A DNA stretch of 64,000 nucleotides, taken from positions 73,785,060 through 73,849,059 of the forward strand of contig OU744721.1 of assembly GCA_916613615.1 (NCBI GenBank). Direction: 5' to 3'. A program made the position numbers and the translations under genes. The notes under the pieces were generated by a model. That model was not told where the DNA came from, did no database searches, and saw only the letters and a program-made list of their open reading frames with translations. This DNA is from Steromphala cineraria. Its lineage: Eukaryota > Mollusca > Gastropoda > Trochida > Trochidae. Of this stretch, positions 47,901-61,061 are shown in pieces; position 1 is the stretch's first letter, and each line of letters opens with the position of its first letter.

Positions 47901-50591
47901 AAAATATGCCATATCAATATAACCTTTTAATCATTTTGATGATTTAACTCCTATATAATTGCTTTTCCTATGACCATGATACACTATTACACTATTAGCC
48001 GGTTTCACTAAAACTTCCGTGTATAAACGAACATTATTGTGGTTGATGTACTTTCGTTATATGTCAATCCATATATAATCAGAGGGAAGTGTTTTCCCCC
48101 GATAAATTACAAAATTACATATACTCAATTAATTGTATAGGGTAGAGTGAGTTGTTCACAATAAACAATCCACTGCGAATATGATAAAAGGTTATTGATG
48201 GATGCAAATCACTGTTGTACAATAGTTGAACTCGGACATAATACATCCAGGATACAACCAGCCATCTTACTAACGCAGGTTTAGGAAGTATCTTTATGAA
48301 ATCATTTGATGTCTTGTTTAAGGTATTGTGTTGTTTATTCATTTTAAATACAGCAATTTAACAGTTTAATGAAAACAAAAGTTGAGATATTGATACAACC
48401 GGAAATTAAACGTGTTCTACCGGAAAGCTTTTCCTCCTCGATGTCAAACTGCAGCCCTTCTACTCGCACGTCGTTGTAGCCAGTTAGCACAGACAGTCAT
48501 AAGCGATCCAATCACATCGTTGTTCTTAACAATACTTAGCGGCGACCATTTTAACGAATGGTACAATATGGTAATCTGTCCTTGCATATAGATACTGATA
48601 CCGAAACCTTTTGCCGGAGTGCTTGCGATGAGCTTAAATTGTACGTCAGAAATATGCGACAAAGATGAAATTCAATATGGATTTAGTTGGAACCCAGATA
48701 AAGTCAACATTTTTACAATTAAAGGTCCGAGTAGGGTCGATGTTAATCAGACTGGTCTTAACAGCGATATTGTAGTAGTTGAAACCATATAAAATACATA
48801 ATTATATATAAGATATGTATTTAAGCGATGTCAAGCAAGTCCTTTGTACTATTCTTTGTAATGAAATGACTACGTAAAGCTTGTCTATAGACAATGGACA
48901 GTGAGAGTACTAATCAAATTCAAATAATTGTGACTGGCAGATTAGGAAGGTTAGTGATATTTACCTGAGGTGCGTAGATATTTGCCTTTCAAAACTAAGC
49001 CTATATATTTATGGCCAAGGCACTAATAACTAATTCATCAATGTCAATTATCTATGCCACTAATGAAACACTTCATTTAATTTGAATCATAATGTAAAGC
49101 ATTAGCCATTCATTTTCAAGACACAACGTCTTCTGCTGGCATTAGAGTAGGCTATTAGGAATAAAATACACCTTTTTATTTGAAGCTATTAACTTTGACA
49201 GTTTTCATTAAGAAGGAAACGACTTTAATTAAATCTAGATCGCATGAGGTTATGCACACAAATCATAGCATTGCAAGCACATTACCAAAACAATGGTAAC
49301 TTTCAAAAAACCGTTTTAGTTTCAAATAATTTATCACTATTCAAATACACTCATTCGTTTTGATAACATGCAAACATTACAACTCTTTGTATATGGACAG
49401 TACAATACTTGGTACATCAACAGGAGGGTGAAGGGCCTAGTTATATAACTATAAAGGTAAACTCACCTATAAAAGAAACGTTACACTTTCATATGCATTG
49501 ATGAAATGTTACCTAGAGAACCTCTCTGGATTCACGTTGACAAACAAGTAAGGCAGCAACATAAACCACTTCAGGTTTAAACTGGTTTAACCAATGTTTA
49601 TTTCAAACAGAAAGGGGATCAGTGAACAGGCTAGTAGCCTATCTGAATACCTCTACCATGTATACATGTATAATCTCATCTTAATTCATCTTCACTGACA
49701 ATAAGATCCTTGAAGATGGCAGACTTTGTGATTCAATTTTTTTAAAGTAAACAGAAAATGCTTTGAAATGGTGAAATAATCAGGAACAGATATTAGATTT
49801 TTTTTTATGTCGTCGGAAAAAGAATGATTCCCAAATATAAAAAAGTTTTAAAATCATAACCATTGACGTAATAAAACACTTTACAAGAAAATGAACAACA
49901 GCTGGACAGATAAATAGAAAATAGATAACATGTTCACAAAGCATGATGGCCGCAGCGCCAGCTTGACATATCTTTAAGAATCGATCAAATTTATGATCCA
50001 TGTTTCATTCCCTGAGTAGTGGTTTAGTTCTTAAGCTACCTGATACGATATACCAGAGAGTAAATAATATTACCATATACATGTTTTCAATGTTTTAATC
50101 AATGAAGAGATTTCGTAGGATTTACATTTTAGTTCTAAATACTATTGCCAATTACAGGTTATTTAATGTAGTATTTTCTATATTTATATCATGATAGGGA
50201 TTTCTTAGTGTTTGTCATTTCTAGTGCTAATTACTTATTAAAGGGGAGCGAACATTGAGACAATCTACTGCACACCGACCTTGTTGTTATTACAACCAAC
50301 CAAAGGTCGAACTCAGGCGACTGAAACAGGTGAACATTCAGTAAAGATTAGGATTAAAATTAAGACCTTTAATGGTTGGACAATGTATTGACAAATGGCT
50401 TGCTCTTTTTGAATAAGATAGAATAAACGTTGGCAAATTCAAAAATAAACGACAGTGTGAAATGCAATGAACGCATTATATACATTACCATCATCCACAT
50501 TAACTAATGATAGAGCAAATTTGCACAGTATTGTTAGAGGTCATGCTAGGAAATCTTTTATTGAAAATCTATAATGGCCGGAGGAAGTTAA

Positions 50592-50786
50592 ACAGTATTA
50601 AGGTTTGTCTGGAGACATAAGAGAAGCCGTGCATATCTCAAATTTTCTCTACTTTGGCTCATTGGGGAACAATTTATAAACATTTCCCTTTCATATTCGA
50701 TAATTCATTCTATTGACGACCTAGATTTCTTTATCAAATCGGTGTGTCAAGACGACATGATTGTTGTTTATTTCACTTTCAATTAA
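50592..50786 (+). CDS. Conserved open frame R-F-V-W-R-H, unit C, possible exon
   Basis: Same frame as 9,100-9,369. It opens after TAA at 50,589 and closes at TAA 50,784-50,786, earlier than in A. R-F-V-W-R-H-K-R-S-R-A-Y is identical to A. Unit B has lost about 85 bp here (29,910), removing that motif and leaving a shorter frame (29,869-30,066). Confidence 0.2.
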   Translation, partial: TVLRFVWRHKRSRAYLKFSLLWLIGEQFINISLSYSIIHSIDDLDFFIKSVCQDDMIVVYFTFN

Positions 50787-53231
50787 GTCTTTTGTTGTTC
50801 AACCAAAGGGAGTTTAAGTTTCATTAATTTGGATAATATTTAGAATATATCAAATACTACCATCTCAACACAAGTTGTTGTTTAACTGTGATGAACTTCA
50901 GCCATATATTTTAGTAAACAGTTTTTGAATTTGTTTTTATTACCAAACTGGACACATTTACAATAACAGCCATTGGCCTTCAGTTTTATATTACAAAGTA
51001 AAATTATATGTACCCACACATGTTGATGTAAGTATCGCTAGTGTCAAGAATCTACAGGGATCAAAGGACTTACAGGTATTGACAATTGGATGAATATGAA
51101 AGGACGTGCATATCTTACTGATACCCAACTCAAGTTAGGTCATCTTAATCATTAATTTTTGACGTTTGCAGACAACTGAACAAATGCGTAATTCAATTTT
51201 GGATGCAACAATGACGAAGATTGAACTGGACACAGTGAGGTGTTTGTCAGTAACAGGTACGACCTCCTTGAGCATGAATAAAACCCTGACATCAACGACT
51301 ATTGCTGTCTTTAAGAACTCGGATATCTGTTAGTGGAAGATTGTTCCATTCTTCCATTTGGGCAGTTCAAAACATGTTCAATTCGGCTTTATGTCCACAG
51401 AAGGCCTTGGTAAAGCCATTTCTATTCAAGAAATTGTTCTACAACTCTTTCTCAATAAGAACAGACATTGTAATCTATCACAAAAATTCATCAACACCAG
51501 CGTACAGTATAACATAGACTTCAAAGATACCGATACCATCAGTAAAATGAACTGGGGCCAGTCATATCATAGAAATATTTGTATATCGAAACACATTTGA
51601 TCTTGGTGAATAAATAGGACATAATGACAAAGAAAAGATATTAGAATTTATTTCTGACTGCAATGTATGGTCATGTGATCAAAATGATATTCAAAATCAA
51701 TTGTACTTTTTAATCTGCCTCAGATTGCCACAAATCATATCGATCAATTGGAGTGATCGTGTCGTTGAGAACAAAGAGTATTCACTCAGTAAATTATTCA
51801 ACAACAAAATACGGAAAGAGATACTAGTATAATATGATTATTGTCCTTTTATACAGGTATAACAATTACTTTATGAACAATCTGTAAGGCTGTGAGTGTA
51901 ACACATTGCTCATTTAAATCATTTACCCTTCTTAACTTATAACAACTGACACCAGTTTCAAATTCATGACATCAATAAGTCCAATCCCGGTTTTAGTTTA
52001 TCGGTGCAAGTAACGAATTATTTATATAAGTAGGATGCTTTCAAACCAATTTGAAAACGGTTATTTAGTATATGCTCAACAGGAAAATGATAACCCTATC
52101 TTTACATATACAAGCCTTTGCAAATTTGCTGAAAGAAATACCAATAATCAAAAGTGTCTGTTGAATTGTCGAATCTGCATCACTTCCAATTGTGTATGGT
52201 GATATATTATTTTTCAACATGTTATCACATATGGACGCGATAATTTGAAAGACATTATTTTTATATAACTGAGATTAACATGAAATTATTTGAGCGTTTA
52301 CTCAATGTAAACATAAAGCTGAAAGGATGTAAATGAATCGGCTATGCTAAAAGCAAAATGGTGTCCTGTAACAGAGACTGCTTGCCAAATCAGTTACTGT
52401 GAATGTTAAGAGAAATCACTTTGTTCAAAAATATTTGCTTACACCAAAGCTTGGGCATTGAATGAGATCCTGTGTCTATAGACATTTACAGTGTGATTAA
52501 TATATCATACCTTGACCTTAATACGTCAATTCTAATCCTGCGAAAAACATTATATTTTGAGGTTAGAAAAACGTTTTGACTACGATATTGTTTAAAAAAA
52601 TATAATAATGGTGATGCTGTGGAAAGTACATAAAATGCATCTTGCAAGTTTGCACATCTAATCTACTCATGCGCCTTACCGATACGCTTGATCAGATACG
52701 CCTCGAGATTGAGTGCCCGTATCTATATGTGCATTATTCTACCAGAACAACTGACTGGAGTAAATAGTTGACACCCTGTAATACATTGTGTACATGCCTT
52801 ATATCAATAAGTAATAAAAGCTATTTGATTAGTCGTGTATATCTTTCTTGACCGTTCACCTTAGGTGTTTGTACTTCCTGGTTATCACTGTGTTCGAATT
52901 ACTTACCTGATAAAAGTGTGCCTCGATAACTTGTTAGACTGTTGAAAGACATTATATTATCACTATAGACATTATTTGAATTTATAAAACTATGAGATCT
53001 TATAATATTTGATTATTATATAGTATATTGATTATCAAACATTCGTATTTATAAGCTACCTTTTAAGAGTTGTAGTCAATAATTAGTGAAATTCCCATTG
53101 CATTATATGCCATATGTTTTCAGGAAAATTCGAGTGACCGAAAAACAAAAATGAAAACAAAGTTGAAACTGGATATGTGACTATCACAGTCGAGGGGAAT
53201 TGGAAAGAAAATCAAGATCGAGAAATAAATA

Positions 53232-53397
53232 TCACATCCATACTTTAAGACATTCATTTTTGGACGTGCTTTTAAAGGCGATTTTATTATAAACATAGGC
53301 AGGTTTTGCTTTTAGAATCATCTTCATTAGAAGGTCTATCCTTCCTCTTATTCCTACAAAACATGTCTTCCCACTTAGTTGGAAACGTACATATTGG
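53232..53397 (-). CDS. Terminal L-S-G exon candidate, unit C (continuous frame)
   Basis: On the minus strand, after an AG acceptor (AATAACTTAG), one continuous frame of 54 residues runs to TGA at 53,232-53,234. It starts Q-Y-V-R-F-Q-L-S-G-K-T-C-F-V-G-I-R and ends K-S-T-S-K-N-E-C-L-K-V-W-M. The N-terminal third matches the signal-peptide exon at 25,945 (Y-I-T-I-R-D-L-S-G-D-A-C-F-V-G-I-R). In A and B an 8-bp insertion splits this frame. The exon has no start codon of its own and would be a last exon (entry phase 2). The acceptor lacks a strong pyrimidine tract. The biochemical role is unknown. Confidence 0.35.
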
Positions 53398-53839
53398 CTA
53401 AGTTATTATTTAACCGAACAATTAGCTAACTTAGACATTTCATCAATCAACATCACATTGTATAGCATAATGCTCAATATATTTGAAAATAACGTCAAAC
53501 TATAGAACTTGACATCTTTGATTTATTGCGCAGACGTTTCTGAATTGTTGAACAGTGCCGTTTACTGACATGAGTATAAGATAAATAACGAAATCAATGT
53601 TATATGTTTACAAACAATGATGATATTGATAACGGTAAATTTTTGACATTATCACAAATTATACAGATTTGTATTGTCGTGTACCTTCTCTCCGAGACCA
53701 GCTAATACTGATAATAATATTTCATTTGTTTAGCGCCTATTTTCCAACTTTCATTTTTGTTACAAACAATATACAAATAAGAGTCAATTCACAGCTCTAT
53801 GAGACGCACACACTGTTGACGCAAAATATACTGATTACT

Positions 53840-53991
53840 TAGACAATAACTTACGAGTGACGGGGAATGACAGATTATCTTTCGCGAGTTATATTAATTT
53901 CGTAATTCTCGAGCCTTGGCGAGAGAATTAAACAATTAATATAACGAGGGAAAGATAATCTGTCATTCCCCGTCACGAGTTGGTTATTGTT
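53840..53991. repeat. ~74-bp-arm inverted repeat in E1 (copy 2)
   Basis: Reverse-complement counterpart of the foldback at 5,720-5,871. The arms lie at about 53,840-53,912 and 53,917-53,991. The dyad is retained, with few mismatches, in both copies. Confidence 0.9.
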
Positions 53992-54295
53992 TATATTACC
54001 CATCTAATTTTATAAGGTAAAAAAATATTATAAAAGAAAAGTTTTGTCTATAAATAAAAGGATTCCACAAGGAGTCAACCTCAAATTCATACGCGTTTGT
54101 CGTCGCTTTACTATCGATATGCCTGCGCAAGGCTAAATATCCCTTCTAGCGAAGTGTTATACAGAATTAAACTTAAATGTTATTGGTGTTGAAAGTTCCG
54201 TTTTATCTTTTTAATCTATCATTTCAAGTTGTGTATTGATTTGAAGTGACTGACACGTCCTACGGTAGCAAAATCGGCGCAAACTGAAATTCCTA

Positions 54296-54347
54296 TGACG
54301 TCACCGTTAACACAGTGACGTCATAGCCGCGCGTGTCTATGACGTCA
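54296..54347. promoter_or_regulatory. Three TGACGTCA (CRE-type) sites in E1 copy 2
   Basis: TGACGTCA at 54,296-54,303, 54,316-54,323 and 54,340-54,347, with the same spacing as in copy 1 (20 and 24 bp between starts). All three octamers are intact in both copies. Confidence 0.6.
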
Positions 54348-54611
54348 TTACAATCGAGCGTAACCCGTCAGATTCTACGCGACCGAAAACTTTTCGCGAC
54401 GACAAAGTAATTTGATGATCGATAATTTCTATACTTTCCGACAATTTGACTGACTCATCAAACGTGATTTGAATCGGCACATGTGAAAATTGGTAGATAG
54501 TAAGTACATGGAATAAATGGAACTTGTTTAGATTTAAAATCATGGGAAACAACTTGTCAGTCGAAGACAAGTTTGAAAGATGAATGAAATAGTCCCGGCA
54601 CAACTTTTAAT

Positions 54612-54637
54612 TTGATTGGTTCACAACAACCAATCAA
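54612..54637. promoter_or_regulatory. Inverted CCAAT-box pair in E1 copy 2
   Basis: TTGATTGGTT (54,612-54,621) and AACCAATCAA (54,628-54,637), the same dyad as in copy 1. It is followed by AAGACAGTAAAAGG, which resembles the sequence after the CCAATCAAAA word of the unit B element at 20,844. Confidence 0.5.
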
Positions 54638-55719
54638 AAGACAGTAAAAGGTGTAACTCCCTAGGGACTTACAGGAAAAATACTACCCTGTGTCCGTCCT
54701 CCCATATGGGTAATATAATAAAGTATGAAATCATGCATTGAAACTAATCATATAACAGTATTAAACCCTTCAATCTGTCAAATTAAAACTGGTATCACTG
54801 TTTCCTGTTTACAGGTAAGATGTTTGTGATGTTGAATAATTATACACAACATGGTGCAGCTAGTACATTGAAATGTGGTATCAATAACACAGTCAACATA
54901 ATACTCGCTTATCTGATGTAACGTTGTAAAGAGCTTCTGTCTTTGATGCAACCAATGATGTATTCGAACATTTCGATGTGACTGTTTCATTACGAAAGTT
55001 TATGTGTATCTGCTCCTGTTTCAGTTTCAGTTACAGTTTCCAGAGGGAAAAAATAGATAAGAAAACGAAATATATTGAGCTTGACAAAAAAATTCTATTA
55101 ATGAAAATGTGTACTTTCCCATTACCGAAACGTAGAATCCACATTGTCAAAGAATTCATTGCTATATTCTTGGATACAAATAAAGCTAGACATATGAATT
55201 TTTAACACAGTTATGTAAATTAATTTTTATAAACATTCATGCTGCAAAAACATCATCCTCTTTGAACCTGAAATATGTTCGTTTCCAAGAGTAAAGGAAA
55301 TCAAACAAATCTTGATTTTCTGATAATAGTTTCTTTTTGTGGCAATAAGAGGAAAACACATTAAATTATTTTACTTTGAAACTGGCACTTTTGTGCACTA
55401 AGAATACGTTTAAGAGATATAAACTGAACATGGCATCAATGAGGTTAGCGCACAATAATTAGGGTTAATGACTCAGATCAAAACTTTCTACTACATTAGT
55501 AAAATTGAATAGGTTTGATCAAAGGGGAGTCACTTAACGGAAAGGCTTTGGACTAATTACTCACTCGTATGTTAGCACTGTTAAGGCAAGTGTGAAGTTC
55601 TTCTACTCATGAGCAACGGTTAATATTGTGCCAGCTACAAGTCAGAGCCTTAACTAAGTTCAGGAGGTTTCAAAGGCGCCTTTGTCATTAAAAGACTCCA
55701 ATTATCCCGCTGCAATAAA

Positions 55720-56033
55720 GTGGAGCACGGTGGTGTAATGGTTAGCGTGCTGGCCTGTCACGCCGAAGGCCCGGGTTCGAATCCCGGCGGAGACACCAAA
55801 AATTTGTAACCTGGGCTTAACACTGTGTAGTGTCCTTGGGCAAGGCACTTTATCCACATTGCACTCAGTTCACCCAGCTGTATAAATGGGTACCTGAAAG
55901 TACGGACCTATATGGTCGCGCGAGGCGCTTAGTAGCTTGACTCGAAAGTACTATTCATTCAGGGTAATAATATACATTGCATCGCCATGTGTATCGCCGT
56001 TGAGCAGTCCTGGACTGGATACTAGGCGTTAAA

Positions 56034-56065
<32 letters not shown>
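55720..56065 (+). mobile_element. tRNA-derived SINE with conserved central domain and (ATT)n tail
   Basis: The head is tRNA-Asp-like: A box TGGTGTAATGG (55,731-55,741), anticodon loop CTGTCAC with GTC (55,757-55,759), perfect B box GGTTCGAATCC (55,774-55,784), five-pair T stem and a retained CCA (55,796-55,798). The body includes CTTGGGCAAGGCACTTTA (55,834 on) and GTATAAATGGGTACC (55,880 on), a central domain widely seen in marine-invertebrate SINEs (Nin/Meta-type; assignment from memory, not checked). It ends in about ten ATT units. B lacks the insertion (34,347). The A and B boxes are an internal RNA polymerase III promoter. Confidence 0.93.
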
Positions 56066-56066
<1 letters not shown>

Positions 56067-56077
56067 CAACTCCTTGA

Positions 56078-56197
56078 TTCCAACGCCTTCATAGTAACTA
56101 TGTAACTAGACCACCCCTTGACTTCTACGCCTTCACACTTACTATGCAACTAGACGGCTCGTATCAAAAGTTTTCTGTTACTATTAAGGCGTTGAAA
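56078..56197. repeat. Conserved foldback, unit C copy
   Basis: Arms at 56,078-56,097 and 56,178-56,197, orthologous to 34,370-34,490. The SINE of unit C ends about 12 bp to its left, so the SINE landed next to a palindrome. Confidence 0.75.
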
Positions 56198-57340
56198 TAT
56201 AGGAATTGTCTCAAAAGTTTTTCTTGCAACGGGAATGATTGGGGTCTTAAAATGGCAAAGGTGACTCGTCGCATCACCTCTTGGAAGAAAACATGTTGTA
56301 AAATTATCATTGTATTTATAACCTGCAACTTTCGTCGCCTATGTGTAATCAAATTTTGAAGTGTAATCTACAATGTGTTCATAACATCATCTATCAATAT
56401 AGTGTATCTTTAGGTTGACAAACAATTCTTAAGTATCCCCAGTTCATGGTTGATACATATTATCATGTCACAGTGACGTTGACATAACATGGTTATAACA
56501 TCACTGACAGTCATACAGAAGATGCGTTTTCTGTTGTTATGTATATGAAACTTTATTAACAAACCTATTCTTTGTGTGATATGTAGCTGCTACAAGTTTT
56601 GTGTGTAATAAATATTTTAAAATCATGTAAGGTTGTTTAAAATATACAGTATACTCCCTCTTAAGATGACCTCATCATACTTTCGAGATTGTTGTGGCAA
56701 TTGAATCAGAACTGTATAAGGAGAAGAACTACCATTGTTGAAATGAATTGAAAGATGATTGAACCATTAGTAATGCCTAAAATGTTGACTGATATTAACA
56801 AAAGATAATTTATCAAGACAGCCTCACAGATTAAATCCCGTAGCCCTTGTATCAAGTTAACCATAACAAAAACGTACACTCCAATACGAATCTACATAAC
56901 TCGTAAAGATAATAATGAAATATAAATTTACACCACGTTTGATACAAGCCTTTGATTATACACGGAAATACTTACATGTCTATATGCTTTTGACATATGT
57001 TAGTTCTTTCTGGGGACACTAGCTTAGTGAAGTATATTCATTTTATCAGCTTCACATAGAAATGCATTATACAGTTTGTACATGTGGTAGTTAACTGGTT
57101 TACTTACTAAACTCATAGATACAATAATTGTTAATCAAAAATCATAAACAGGAATATCAAAACAGGGAAAACAGTAATTCAATCTATCTTCAATCAAAAC
57201 TGGAATCTGATTTTTCATTTATGTAGGTAACATATCAGTTTTTTAGAAAAGCACTTTTATATCGAAATGGCGTTGCGCAATTCCCATATCTCTACCTAAT
57301 TATCATCCAAAATCTACCCTTTTCTGCATGCAAATTACAG

Positions 57341-57409
57341 ACTTGTGTCACTGTTGAGAACCCTGGTGGCCTTGCTCGATGTATTACTGGGTCTCCTTCT
57401 ACAAAGTAA
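57341..57409 (+). CDS. Possible small terminal exon, unit C
   Basis: Counterpart of 35,636-35,704 with the acceptor-like GCAAATTACAG and frame T-C-V-T-V-E-N-P-G-G-L-A-R-C ending at TAA. Weak evidence, as for the unit B copy. Confidence 0.2.
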   Translation, partial: TCVTVENPGGLARCITGSPSTK

Positions 57410-58489
57410 CCTTAACTGCCATTCATTAACATAACACTAAGACTACCGTAGTGACTTACGATCACCTTAGTGCTTTGTGAAAGAGAGCCTTTTTCAGAAT
57501 TGGCGGTGATCTCAAGACATGAGGAGACATTGTAATTTAATTTGCCTTGATGTTGTACTTCAATTCATGAGTGTAATAAAGAAATATATATCTAAGACAA
57601 AAAACGCTAAGAAAGTAAATAAGCAAGCCAGTACTATCATTTTGCATATAAACACTTCAAATGATCTCTTCAGAGGACGTTCGTCGTTTTGTATGTACTT
57701 GCTGAGAGATACGTTTATCGACACTGAGTTAATGGTAACCTTGAAACTTTGAAATCCTCTAATAGACCCCTAATGACATTGGAACGTCCATCCAGGCCAA
57801 TTTACAGAATTAATAATATTTCATTTAAAGAAATTCGATACACAAACTAAATTCCCTGTTTCTCTTGGTTTTAACTAAAGATAGACAGATGTTGCATCGT
57901 CAACACGGACAGAAAAATGATCTTTATGTCACATCGTGAATATGATGGACGATCATATCATTCAAGGTGAAAAATGTAATTCTGACATAAACCGAAATTT
58001 TACAATTGCAAATTTTGATTGAATATACATGATACATCAATGTTTTTGTGTTTGTCGAGGGTAATACAATTAATTTATTTAAAACCAAACATTACTAATT
58101 ACAATTACAACATTTTTCTTTATAGTGGACAATATTCATCATCAAAGGAAGGAAAGAAAATAAAGGAACTTATAACTTAAGATTGGAGACAAACAACCTC
58201 CTAACATCACATAACGTGATGCCTCGTGAAAGACGAGGACTCCTTATATACACATTCCTCTTGGGTAAGGTGTAATGTTCCGACATATGATGACTGAGTG
58301 TTGAACTTGGATATCTGAATTTAAATGTGTAAATACACAGTACCGCTGTAAAACATCAGGACTTGTAGTCTAACTTATGTTTGCAACTCGCCTTTGATCA
58401 ACGTTGTTTGTGTATTAGAAACCCCAGAAATCTAAGACTATTCATTTCAGTAACCGACAGCTCACAATATACTTTGGGTGTACATTTAT

Positions 58490-58620
58490 TTTGATACAAA
58501 TCGACATGCACGGCACATGATAAATGACCAATGCCATAATGTATGATTTATAAATCGACATGAATATAGATCATTCGGAGTTTTGTCGGAAGTAAACGTT
58601 TTTGAAGACACAAACGCACA
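58490..58620. other. Sharply bounded divergent block, unit C versus B
   Basis: Flanks on both sides are nearly identical between B (36,778 and 36,950) and C. The ~130-170 bp between them are essentially unrelated. The C version contains AAATCGACATG twice (58,497 and 58,551). The B version contains a 10-bp dyad (CCACAATTGC at 36,928 and its complement at 36,961). It may be a replacement, a tract gained from another copy, or local rearrangement. Confidence 0.55.
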
Positions 58621-60152
58621 GGCTAAATATGACATTGTGGTGTTAAAGTCGTTGTGCAACTGAAATGGCAGATCATAAAATAATCTTACTAAAATACCAA
58701 TCAAAGTTGTCTATTGAAACCAGTAACAATGTCGACTGATGGCAGTTTTCCAAATATTTCCTGCGTGGTCGCATTCCTATTACCAGTATCCTATTTCCAC
58801 TATCAGTATTCCCAGTGTAGTTTACTTCATCTTCTAATCTAGTTCCAGTTGTCTGCATTGGCCGGGATGTCAATAGGTTAGTTGACCATAGCTCACCGAG
58901 TTGTAGATGATAACCTCAATATTGACTCAACAGGACACAAGAAAAAGAACAAGAAAACGGCAAGTGTCTTGACCGTCTTAGAGACTCAAAGATATACTCC
59001 GATTTTTGGCGTTTTCAAATGGTCTTATTAAACAGTAGATATTATAATAGTGAGTGAGTTATCGTTTAGCTTTGCTTGGGCAGTATTGTAGCCATTAGCG
59101 GCGAGAGAAATTGTAATAGATCAATAGATGAAATGATTGAAAGCATAATATATTTATCATAGGTTCCTTTAATTTAACCTTTTACATTAAAAGGAGTAAA
59201 CTTAAAATATATAATAAATAATAACATATCAATTGTAACAATAGATGAAATAATGAATACATTTACAGAACCATTTGCAAAGAGTTATGTGTTTATGATA
59301 TAGGTCAAACAATAACCAAAATCGTTCGTGGGCGAAATGATAACTGTCAAGGCAAAAATTAACTTTAGAGGAAAAAGAATATATTTCAGGCTATTTTTTC
59401 TCTTGGTGAAATTGTGTAAGAAGTAAACTGTAAATGAATTAAATGAATTACATATGGCATTATTACCTCAAGTGTACCCTAAAATAGAACATCTCATAAC
59501 GATTATTTCCTTTCTGTGAGCGTTTGACTTTTTACTATCATTTTTATATCAACAATAACATTCTTAATGAGTTTACGATTCATTCATTCATTTCATTTGT
59601 TTGTCAATTAATACTGATACATTTTTGTTCAATTATAAGACCATTGCATTCATACGTTAAGAAGTTGTTACGTGTATTCTCCATTATAATGTAATGATTA
59701 AAAGTTAATTTACTTCAGGTTAAAGGACAGTGTCATATTAAGCACAAGCAACCTAAGTGTTAACAATTACAAAGCATGATTTTATGACGTATTGACATTG
59801 CATCGTCACAATATGTTAAGATTGAAAGAAGAAAGATATATGTGTTATAAAGAGTATAGAGTATTCAAGAAATATCATGACAAGTACAAGTACTTTTTGT
59901 TGTTGACTTATTGAGCTGGACATAACTATTGATGAAACATTCCTCGAGTGATTTGTTCTGATTGGGTAATGTACTGATACAGACCAGCCCATTAACATTC
60001 ATATCCCATCAATGATCATGTAAATTACATATAGTTACTTTATATTGTCATGTTACATGCATTTTCACTTTGCATGGCATAAGACATGGCTCTAAGTTGA
60101 AATATTTGAGACAATGAAAGAATACATACATTGTTGACCCATATCTGTCAGC

Positions 60153-60423
60153 ATGATAGCTATCTCGTGTTTGATTTTGGTAATCACTTTGTGTATACAC
60201 ACTGTTAACAAATCAAGTTTCAGTGCCTATCAAGCACTGTCATATATCAAGACTTCAGTTACTTAGACACATCTGTTTACATTTACTTGTATATAGAGAT
60301 AGGTCCCGAACAGGTATGAATCCGTTGTACAATGTCAGTCAATGCTTCAAACAACATTATGTGGTCTCACTTGACGATGAGTCTCAACTGTTGTCGACTC
60401 GTTTCTGTCATGGGAGACGTTAA
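60153..60423 (+). pseudogene. Secreted-protein-like frame, unit C (5' frame altered)
   Basis: ATG at 60,153 matches the unit B start. One extra base within the leader region (ACTTTGTGTATAC versus ACTTCTGTATAC) shifts the frame. The downstream part is open from 60,223 and reads Y-R-D-R-S-R-T-G-M-N-P-L-Y-N-V-S-Q-C-F-K-Q-H, then S-L-D-D-E-S-Q-L-L to a stop at 60,421. Neither unit has an uninterrupted version. Confidence 0.3.
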
Positions 60424-61061
60424 ATTTTGCATATGGTTACCATTTTCGTAAACATGTTTTATTCATTGTTTTTGAGATGAATATATCTATTTTGAATAGA
60501 ACAAAATTGGCATACGATGAAAATGTATTTATGTATAAGTTTCCAACAAAAAATAGCCTTTTCGTGAATTTTTTGTCCAATCCTTTTTTTGTAAAATGTA
60601 ACCACAAAGATTTGAAAAAAATAATTTATAGAAATATTGAATATTCCTGGGCCATAAAACCATCTAATCAAACACCGTCTTGAAGTGCCGTTTTCATCAG
60701 TTATCATCTTGACCCTTTAAAACTAAAACACAAGTTTAATACAAAGATGTATAAACGTGTGTACAAAAAACTTGCAGGAAACTTTGTTACATGTTAAATG
60801 GTCAAAACTTCCCAACTGACTGATCTATGTATGACTCTGTGCAGGTTGTTTATTTCCGAAAGGAAATGAGATTGCTCTGGGAGAGAGCCACCTACTTATA
60901 GAGGAATCAATGGATGAATTGAAAGTCATTTGAAACGTCGCGAATATGGGTGTTTGCTTGTCGTGATGTGTTGACATATAAAGTAAATTCATTATAGAAA
61001 CAAGGTTAGGGTCACCTATCTCCACGAGTTACCCTGCTCCTAATGTTACTACGAGAATGAC

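Larger units (their letters stand above)
53840..54716 (+). mobile_element. Hairpin-bearing element E1, copy 2 (unit C)
   Basis: Inserted in C between ACTGATT and ATAAAGTATGAAATC. The empty site is intact in A (about 12,595) and B (about 33,362). It is the reverse complement of 5,021-5,872 with scattered substitutions and about 25 extra bp near 54,190-54,225. Its start is TAGACAATAACTTACGAG and its end CCCATATGGGTAATAT. An 88-codon frame is open in both copies but begins with TTG, and most differences between copies change the amino acid, so selection on a protein is not supported. Confidence 0.75.

Noticed and set aside
55724..55798. Functional tRNA-Asp gene
   Set aside because: The anticodon and B box are good, but the acceptor stem pairs at only about three of seven positions, and a SINE body with an ATT tail follows.
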